Position numbers and translations under genes: made by a program. This document shows, in pieces, positions 56,233 through 64,000 of a stretch of DNA of 64,000 bases. Below the pieces are notes generated by a model that did no database searches, was not told where the DNA came from, and was given only the letters and a program-made list of their open reading frames with translations. How positions within the stretch are numbered: the first letter of the stretch is position 1; every line of letters begins with the position of its first letter. This stretch comes from Paulownia fortunei (taxonomy: Eukaryota; Streptophyta; Magnoliopsida; Lamiales; Paulowniaceae). The stretch lies in NCBI GenBank assembly GCA_019321725.1, contig CM033109.1, positions 18,135,993-18,199,992 of the forward strand, in the 5' to 3' direction.

Positions 56233-59200
56233 AGTTAGAGTAGTGCCCGGCGCACCAATTAGATTTGGTATCTTTTACTCTTTATATTGTAAATGATCTT
56301 TTTTGAAACATATTAATAGAAAATGTATTTTCTTTATCTTATGCTTTGCATTTACTTTCTACAGATTAGATTAGATAAAGTCTTTAGACCAAATTTAGCT
56401 ATAGGGTATTGTTGTGCATATGATGGCGATCATGGAACATATATCTATGGAACTGGTCTTAAACTAGTTCCAAATCGAGGGCTTTTTTAGACGGGATATC
56501 AAATAGCTCAATAAGATATGTGCATACGGTACATGCTCGACTAAGAAGGATGTCTCATTCTATAGGCATCGACGTAGCGATACTAGGCATATATGCGGGT
56601 GCTTGTTAGAGAACAAGTATACTAAATAGGCCTATTAGAGATTCTTAGTTGGATACATCGTCTGTCAAAATAAGAATCTCTACGTTACGATAGTATACGA
56701 TTAATCTTCAGACTTGAGGCACTATAATAGCTTTATATACGCCCTGCCTTATTTTGATATGTCTTTTGATTGCTCCACAATCACAAAGGGGATAAGTTGG
56801 ATATTGCTCTAGCGTGTATAGAGGTTAATGAGTGGCCAACATAGAATCCATTACTTGTCTAGAACAAGTGAATATCCTATATTTTTATAGTTCATGACTT
56901 TAAGACCTTGGCAAGGGTAGGATGGATTAGATTTATAGTCATTGGAACTTGAAATGAGATCATAGTTATTGAGTTATTTAGAGTTTCAACTTATAATTCA
57001 TACCCTAGACTCAATCGGGAGATTAGATGACAGAAGAACCTTACGTGTATAGTACTCGTAATTGAGATAGGTTCGCTTGCTATTTCACCTGAGACTAGGA
57101 ACCATGATACACTTGCTAGGTGTTTCCCATGGTTTGTAAGATTATTTGAATTAAGAAGTTAATTCCAAGTGAATTAATTAATTGGATTAATTACTTAGAA
57201 TAATTGTTATTCATAAATTGTAAACGTTGCAAGCCCACTACTAGCTTAGTTGTTAACCTAAAAGGTCATACACAAATTGAAATGGAGCATTTCTAATTTA
57301 GGAATTAATCTATGTAGTTGGATTCAATTAATTAATTTGGGGGCTTTTATTAATTAGATGGGTTGAATTAATCATTCAATTAAGTAATGAGATAATTTAA
57401 TTGGACCTATTAAGATTAGAAAGCCCAACTGGAGTGAAATAATTAATTGATTGGATCAGTTAATTATATTTGAATTTAATTAATTAATTAATGGACTTTG
57501 TAAAAGTCCAAACCCAAAATCAAAGTGACTCATTATTAAGGCCCACTTGAATTATTGGAAGAGGAAATATAAATAAGATAATCTTTTTATTTATTAATTA
57601 TCTTATGAAGATATGGGAAGATATAAGATATCTATCTTATTTATAATGGAAGAGTCCAAGACAATCAAGAGGAGAGAGAGAGGGCCGATTTTGTGGCTTG
57701 TAGAAGTCCACAAAATCAGCCACATATATTCAAGAATAAGAGTTGATTGATGTCACAACCTCCCAATAATATGTATAAAATATATATAAAAACAATATGT
57801 GCAACACAATTTGTGCATGTATGCATGTGCATGACTTTTTTTTTCTATTCAGTTTAACAAAATATTGATAAAAGTAAAGTGCTTTCATATCATGTCACAC
57901 TGTATATACATATGTAGTTATTAAACATTAACCAAGTCTATCAAAACCATTACAAACCCAAACTCTCTATCACAAAGGAGTTTTGAAAGTGATATACAGG
58001 ATAAAGTCACTAATATAATACAATAACTGTAAAATAAAAAACACAACCCACAAAATAGCCCAACAGGTCGTAATTCAAATATATTGATCTTTGAAAGCCT
58101 GTAGGAGCTCCACTGCCAGCCAGTAAACCAAAGGTCTCAAGTCTCACAATGATCACCTACAATGCATGAACTACATGAGCTAACGCTCAATAAGTAAAAA
58201 TGATGCATGATAAGAGTATGATATAAAATCTCATGCAACTCAACTCTAAGCTATGATGCTATAAATGTATCAAATTGAGTACTCATAAATCAAAGAGTTT
58301 TTATAAAAAAAATCACTTCATTTATTGGGCCCTTGGCCTACCTACTATGTACCGGATAGAGCTCTGAATAACATCAATAATCACATGGCCATAAACAAAT
58401 TGACTCAATCCAAGGGCCATCTCCTGGGATCACCAGAGGTCCACCCCCTGTCTTCCCCTGTGATCCTCGAGAAGTCTTTCCATTGGCGGAGTCAATAAGG
58501 GCACAATCAAGTGGTCCACCCTCTCGTGACCACCATAGGCACACCCCATATCAACCCCTGTGATCCTCCTAGAAGTAACACTCACAACACCCCAAAAATA
58601 TCATATAAGGACACATCGTATGCCTCGGTGCACTAGTAGTGGCCAACCAAAATATTTTCTTTCTGAAAACCATGTTTCAAATCATATCGTGCATGCAAGA
58701 ACCTCCACTATACTTATATGCCGTGCATGCACATGTAAATGCTCATGAATGGTATGTTCAATATGAAATACAAGTCATCTTACTCTCAACATGTTTCAAG
58801 AATCATAAGACTCTCAGTCAAATTTAATATCATCAACACATTAGGTATACATGCTTCAAGACATACTATGTTCTTGCATTATAGTTGCAAATGGATTTTT
58901 ACTTACCTTTCACTTGGTTGGTGGCTTAGTCTAGATTTTTTTATTATTTCCCTCCAATCTTAGATGTAAAATAGCCTGTAATATTACCCAACATCAAGCA
59001 CCATTCCCAATTTGGCAAATTGAAAGCATAAAATATCATACTAAGACCTTAAACACCAAGCTATCTAGGTTTTACAAACTAGAACCCAATCTAGTCCCTC
59101 CAATACCTTAATTTCTCATCTTAGATACATGTAAACATCATATAATTGAAGTATTATAACTCTAATATCATGTACCTAATTGTTAACACTCAATAGAAAC

Positions 59201-61473
59201 ATGTCTAGGTTGAAATATGCTAAGTTATCAAATGAGACAGATTCACATTTTCATATTTACTTGCTATCCAATTTAGTTGTATGATAATTTTGACATCCCT
59301 AAACATATCCAATCACTCCCAAATTTTTACCACACTTAGGTAACATGTATATAAATGTAACCATATCATATAATTGCTAAAACTCATGGATATAGCTTCC
59401 CAAGTTCAGCTCTCTTCACAACATACTGAAACAGATTATTTTCTTACCGTGACAATTTTGCACACTTCATGACATTAATGGTTTTGGTACCCTTAAGTAC
59501 ATTCAATCACTCCCAAATTTTTACCATACTTAGATAACGCATATAAAGAGAAAACCAGGTCAAATTACTACCAAAATTAATGGATTTATTGATGTAAAAC
59601 CAGCACCATTCATATAGGACAGAATCTGAATTTCAAATAAGATAGTTTTGAGCACCTCTTTAATTATCACACTGTATTACAATTTATAACCTCTCTAAAC
59701 TTACATACATCACCTAGACTCATATATAAACACATATATGGTGAAATACACAGGTTTTAATCAAGTTATTATACATATATAAAGCATAAATATAAAAAAT
59801 CAGCAAGTATACAGTTTCTGCCCCTAGTGATTTTTATTGTGATTTTGCAACTAAAAATCCTTCTTTTGTGAACTAAAAGACCACAAATAACATCCTAACA
59901 TGATTATAATCAATAATAGAAGCTTTAAAAATCATAAACCCTCAAAAAATTCAAGAACTTAAATAAAAAACATGAATTAAAGCTCACCTATGCACAAATT
60001 TTAGATTCAACTTGCTCCTCCTTACTTCCTTCACTTTTTTTCTTTAATTGGAATTAATTGAGAGAAATTTATAACATTCAATATGAGGGTTTTGGAAGTG
60101 AATTAGCTCAGAAAATAGTTTTTGGTCATGGCTCAAGGGTAGAAATGAAGAAAGGTTGAGGTGGCAAGGTTGAAGTGGCAAGGTTGAGGTGTTAAGTTGT
60201 GGTTCAAATCTGATATTTTTCACACCTTATACAGCCCTAATCTAGTGTTTCTCATTACTTATTTATCTATGTACAACCTACTTTAATATGCATATGATCG
60301 GATAATACATTATGCCCTAATTTCTTAACCGTTCATTCAATTTCCAAATCGATCGACATCCGATTCTTAAATGATTATCTAGTTTTCATTTTATAAAATC
60401 GCATGCACATATGAACCTTTTATTATCACACTTAAATCACATTATATCATATCCGATATCCCAAGTATGTTAATCTATGAATGTATACCTTTAAAACATC
60501 TCGATCAAATCGAATCGAATCATATAAGCTTACTAGTGACACCTTTAATACTTCTAAAATTATAACATACAACCTATGAATATCTATTATATTGATCAAT
60601 CTATTCTTTATCTTATCTAAATATAGAATCACTTAATTAGGTTTTAGGATTTCAACCACTAACATCAAGTGATAGCATTGGAGGTATAATGATTAAAAAT
60701 GATATAAAAGATGCAATGTAGATGTTAATGTAAATTAACATATAAGTAGCATATAGTGCATGAATCATATTGGTCAAGTGAACAGTGTGAGCCTTGGATA
60801 TTACAATTGAGTTGGTAATTTTTGGAGAGTGTGACTCTACCAAACAACCAATTTCAATACATGAGAAATATGGGGAAAAGATAAAAATTAAGGGATAATT
60901 GTCAGCCACTTATATAACTTAAAGTGGCAGAAAATTTGAGGGAATTAAGTCATCCAAATTTTTGGGCATTACATAAAAAATAAGAGAAAAATATTTTTTC
61001 TTACTTGACTCTCCTTTCTCTCCCAAAAACCTCTTCCAACATAATCATGGTATCTTCTTTGATTATGGATGTAATGAATTCTTAACTCCACAAGTTGCAT
61101 CAAGAATTAATACTCACAAAAGCACTCCAAACTAGATTAGTAAAGGAATTAAAATCATTAACGGGGTTTTAATTCCACATTCTTGTCCAAACATGTGGAC
61201 TTTCTTTAAAGGAGAGACAAATGAATCTCTTGTGATCTATTTCATTAAGTGATCTATAGCAATTGATTGCTGCACACTTTATATCAATCGAAGTACACAA
61301 GAGGTGAATTCTAAAATATTATTTACATTATTTTTGTAAAACCATAAAAAAACACACGATCGTTAGAATTGCTATAAACTCGGGGTGATGGGATATTTGT
61401 TGTTGCATGTGTTCATTTTAAATTAATTTTTAAATTACGCTGTGCACACCCCACAATTATAGTGAACCCAACA
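56233..61473 (+). repeat. Copia-P 3' LTR with nested solo LTR
   Basis: The LTR is in two parts, 56233-57750 and 60811-61473, about 2.18 kb together. It starts AGTTAGAGTAGTGCCCGGCG and ends AGTGAACCCAACA. Text before and after the insert joins to match the 5' LTR around 50455-50500 (GAGTTGATTGAGTTGGT). Confidence 0.92.
57751..60805 (-). mobile_element. Nested solo chromoviral LTR, 3055 bp, target duplication ATTGA
   Basis: It begins TGTCACAACCTCCC and ends GGATATTACA on the plus strand. The target duplication ATTGA is perfect at 57746-57750 and 60806-60810. The whole length is the reverse complement, with divergence, of the solo LTR at 45571-48560. The minus strand carries TTATTGAGCGTTAGCTCATG, the chromoviral LTR phrase, hence the strand given. 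No gag or pol is inside. The frames at 58560-58963 and 60447-60909 are LTR sequence. Confidence 0.93.
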
Positions 61474-61478
61474 ATTAC

Positions 61479-61848
61479 TCCTCTAGCTGGTAAAAATGAT
61501 TTATGATTCTTGTCAGCTGTCGATGGACTCCCTTAGTATCCTGTATATACATGTGTACTCTGTCTTTTCCCGTACATCATAACATCACATCGTTTCAAAT
61601 TCTAACTCAACCTATAAATAGGGTCATCCATCTAATGTTCCTGAATTTCTTCTATTAATATTTACTAGATATCATTCATGAGTTCGCGGCATCCTCACTC
61701 CTTAAGCAAGTGATTTTATCCATCTTCAAGTGTCTTTGTTTTTTTACTTTTACTAGGTCATTTCTCCATTTGTGTTGGGTAGTTTGCTTATTATCTTTTA
61801 TTTCAAAATCAATCATATATATCCACTGAGCCAGAACTAGGTTTAAGT
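61479..61848 (+). other. Flank with possible element promoter
   Basis: This is non-coding DNA between copia-P and the next relic. It carries a TATAAATAG box (61613-61621) about 230 bases before the first reading frame. Confidence 0.35.
61613..61621 (+). promoter_or_regulatory. TATA box
   Basis: CCTATAAATAGGG is a good plant TATA box and points to the ORF1-type relic that begins at 61849. It is probably an LTR or leader promoter of that element. Confidence 0.4.
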
Positions 61849-63290
61849 TTGGAATTAAATGTTCATTCTCCTCTTAGAAAAGATCCTCCTTCCAAAAGAA
61901 TTGTAAACCATTTAGGAAAAACCAAAATTGATGAAGCCAACACCTCTCGTGCCAAAGGAAAATCTAAAGTTGGAGTTCGTATTTCTGTTCCTCTTGACAA
62001 GACTACCATACCTTCCACTTTGCAACTTTAGTCTTTAGCTGATGAAGTAATCAACATAGTTAATAACCCAGGTGTATATATAACATAACTAGTTCCCAAT
62101 TCTATCTGTTAACTCTTATTTTTCATCATAATAATGAAATATTTCAATGTTTCTTTATCATTTAAACACTCCTGGTTGTTATTTTCTATTACTACTTCAG
62201 GACATATCAGTGACAAGGGATTTTTTTATCTTACCCCTCGCCCTAATGACTAATCCATCTATGAGCTTCCATCCTCTTTGGGCTCTTGGAAAAATAGATT
62301 TATCTACCCAAAAAACCCTCTGATCAACCTTTGGAGAGTTCGTAGGGTTTGGAAACCATCATGACCCACTCCTCCCCATTTAGGTCATCCTGATTAGGAC
62401 AAAGTATTCGTTCTCAAGGTGTTAACTGTTTATTGGTACATCTCAAAGTGCATACTCGAAGAAGATGTCATAAAATTAGTGGGTCTATCTCGAGCTCCCG
62501 TTATCCTGGAAAGAAGTTTGGGTAATCCAGTCCTTCTATTCTCTTTCTATTCTTCTTTTTATGTAAACCGTTAAATAAGACTATTTTGTTTTATCTTTCC
62601 AGAAATGGCACCTCGTTCCGTATCTTTACTAAAGAAAATGCTCGAACAGAAAGAAAAATTACTCACAACGGATCCTCAAGTAATTGCCATGCCTACTACC
62701 CCTAGTACTTATTCTCTTGTTCATGAATTGACTTGTTCTCGAACTTCCTTTTTCAAAACTGAGGCTCATCAAAGGCTTCCAGTTTCCTTAAATGAAACTG
62801 AAGGAACCTCATTGAAGTAGGCTACAAAGGATGATGCTAGGCTCGAGGTCGATGCTGATCCCAAAGTTAGGATCGTTGGTGATCAATTTCAAATAGGACA
62901 AACGGAAGTCATGGCAATTCTGACCAAAGCTCCTTGATCTAAACGTAAGTTTCATGATAAGAACAAGAGAAATGATAAGTCCAAGTCTTCTCGTGTTGAA
63001 GGACTTAAGCACCAGGCTCCTCTTCATGCTTCTACAGAGGATCAAGAGAGTGACTCTAAGCAAACCCCGAAAGCTTACCGTATTAAAAAACAACCTTATA
63101 CTAGGACTTCAGAAAATAAGTGTACCTCTTATTTGGATTCTTTTTAAGGCATTGGATATTATGTTTTCTCATCAAAAAATAGCCATGAATGAGGTGAAGA
63201 TAAGGGAACATTTTTGGAGAACACCCATTCTATGTTCCAAACTAAAAACCCCCAAATTCATCCAATATGTTATTCTAGTATAACTTACAC
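61849..63290 (+). pseudogene. Second gypsy ORF1-type relic (PF04195-like)
   Basis: Plus-strand pieces: a basic N-terminus (61849-62031, RKDPPSKRIV, RAKGKSKVGV); a middle at about 62200-62540 reading GFFYLTPRPND, IYELPSSLGSWKNRFIYPKN and a later SRAPVILERS; and a third piece 62605-62820 (MAPRSVSLLKKMLEQKEKLL). A lysine/serine-rich tail to about 63110 follows (NKRNDKSKSSRVEG, EDQESDSKQTPKAYRIKKQP). The LPSS-x-x-x-WK-x-RF block recalls the same domain as at 358-1095. Stops and shifts break it. Confidence 0.45.
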
Positions 63291-63309
63291 CCCATCCATA
63301 CCTATAGAT

Positions 63310-64000
63310 CTCGAGAAAACAAGCATCTTCTTCTCTTCACCTGGTGGTGAGTCCTTCGAACTCTATAAGGACCACTCCACCTTGATCTCAATTTTCCAAT
63401 AAACAAATACAATCGAGAATTATAAAGCAAAAACCTTTTGACCAACCTCAAATATTTTTCTTGAAATTTTATTATCATGAAAATCTTTGATTCTTGCTTT
63501 ATAAATTTTAGAATTCTCATATGCATCATTTCTCAATTGTTGAAGTTCATTGATTTGTACTTTGCCCAATTTTGAAGTTTTATCAAGGTTGAAGTTAAAC
63601 ATTTTGATTGCCTAATAAACTTTTTGTTCAAGTTCAATAGGTAAATGACAAAGTTTTCCATAAACTATTCTATAAGGAGACATGCCTAATGATGTTTTGA
63701 AAGCAGTTCTATATGTCCAAAGTATATCAATAAGTTTAAGAGACCAATCTTTATGGTTTGGGTTAACTGTCTTTTTCAAAATTTATTTTATCTCCCAATT
63801 TGTGAGTTCAAATTGTCCATTTGTCTGAAGGTGATAAGGGGTTGCAACTTTTATATAATTCTATATTTCCTCATTAAAGTTCCAAAAACTTTGATAATAG
63901 ATCGAGGAATTCCAAATCGACTTAAAATATTTTCTTTCAAAAAATTTATCACTATTTTGTGATCATTGTTTTGATAAGGAATTGCCTCGATCCATTCTGA
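63310..64000 (-). pseudogene. Gypsy integrase relic, runs off the window
   Basis: On the minus strand, from the right edge: FLKENILSRFGIPRSII, a broken TNGQ-x-E-type segment, [37 protein letters not shown] (63603-63700), then NELQQLRNDAYENSKIYKAR and IFEVGQKVFAL. A shifted LLYNSRLYLFIGKLRSRWSG follows. This is the second half of the integrase core and the C-terminal domain of Athila/Tat-type gypsy elements. Frame changes and stops occur. The element continues beyond 64000. Confidence 0.85.

Larger units (their letters stand above)
48989..61473 (+). mobile_element. Copia-P: long Ty1/copia element with both LTRs and target duplication ATTAC
   Basis: 5' LTR 48989-51105, leader, gag remnant, protease, integrase, reverse transcriptase, RNase H, polypurine tract and 3' LTR 56233-61473 follow in the right order on the plus strand. 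The target duplication ATTAC is perfect at 48984-48988 and 61474-61478. A 3055-bp solo LTR is nested in the 3' LTR, so the element itself is about 9.4 kb. The two LTRs differ at many places, mostly transitions, so the insertion is old. All genes carry stops. Confidence 0.92.

Overview
The window is AT-rich nuclear DNA from a flowering plant, most likely a dicot; the species cannot be named from the sequence. It is dominated by old, broken, nested transposable elements. One compact gene looks intact: a 76-residue SIAMESE-related (SMR-type) cyclin-dependent-kinase inhibitor on the minus strand at 28586-28816. A run of exactly 100 N at 21263-21362 is a scaffold gap. Nearly every other long reading frame is a retroelement relic or a chance frame.

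Layout. 1-5105: remnants of Ty3/gypsy elements, namely an ORF1-type protein fragment, then an element with a decayed tRNA-Asp primer-binding site, gag, protease, RNase H and the start of integrase, but no reverse transcriptase. 5106-12840: AT-rich, mostly non-coding, with local duplications. 12840-15530: a second gypsy element (LTR with TATA box, well-kept tRNA-Asp primer site, gag), cut by a minus-strand Ty1/copia element (15530-21262) whose LTR runs into the gap. 21363-25950: a hAT-type MITE with 8-bp target duplications, a 77-bp minisatellite, and copia LTR pieces, one holding a LINE with a 14-bp target duplication. 26461-27022: a Mutator-like (MULE) terminus next to a GRF zinc-finger exon. 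28380-29310: the SMR gene and its promoter-side region, with E2F-like sites, a G-box and a G-rich tract. 29529-30905: a recent 692-bp tandem duplication. 31154-35940: mixed relics (copia integrase, chromoviral LTR, copia LTR piece, gypsy integrase tail). 35941-40744: a MULE with a minus-strand mudrA-like transposase pseudogene facing a plus-strand GRF zinc-finger relic.

40847-61473 can be resolved into a history. A minus-strand copia deletion derivative (40847-45151, target duplication ATATT), a solo chromoviral LTR (45571-48560, duplication CAAGC) and a long plus-strand copia element (48989-61473, duplication ATTAC) lie side by side. A second solo LTR of the same chromoviral family (57751-60805, duplication ATTGA) sits in the 3' LTR of the long element. 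The window ends with another gypsy ORF1 relic (61613-63290) and a minus-strand gypsy integrase (63310-64000).

The retroelement genes are not expected to work, because every pol region carries stops, frameshifts or deletions. Candidates for something less described are the MULE family that seems to pair a transposase with a convergent GRF zinc-finger gene, and the E2F-like sites in front of the SMR gene. No new defence, CRISPR-like or biosynthetic system was seen.
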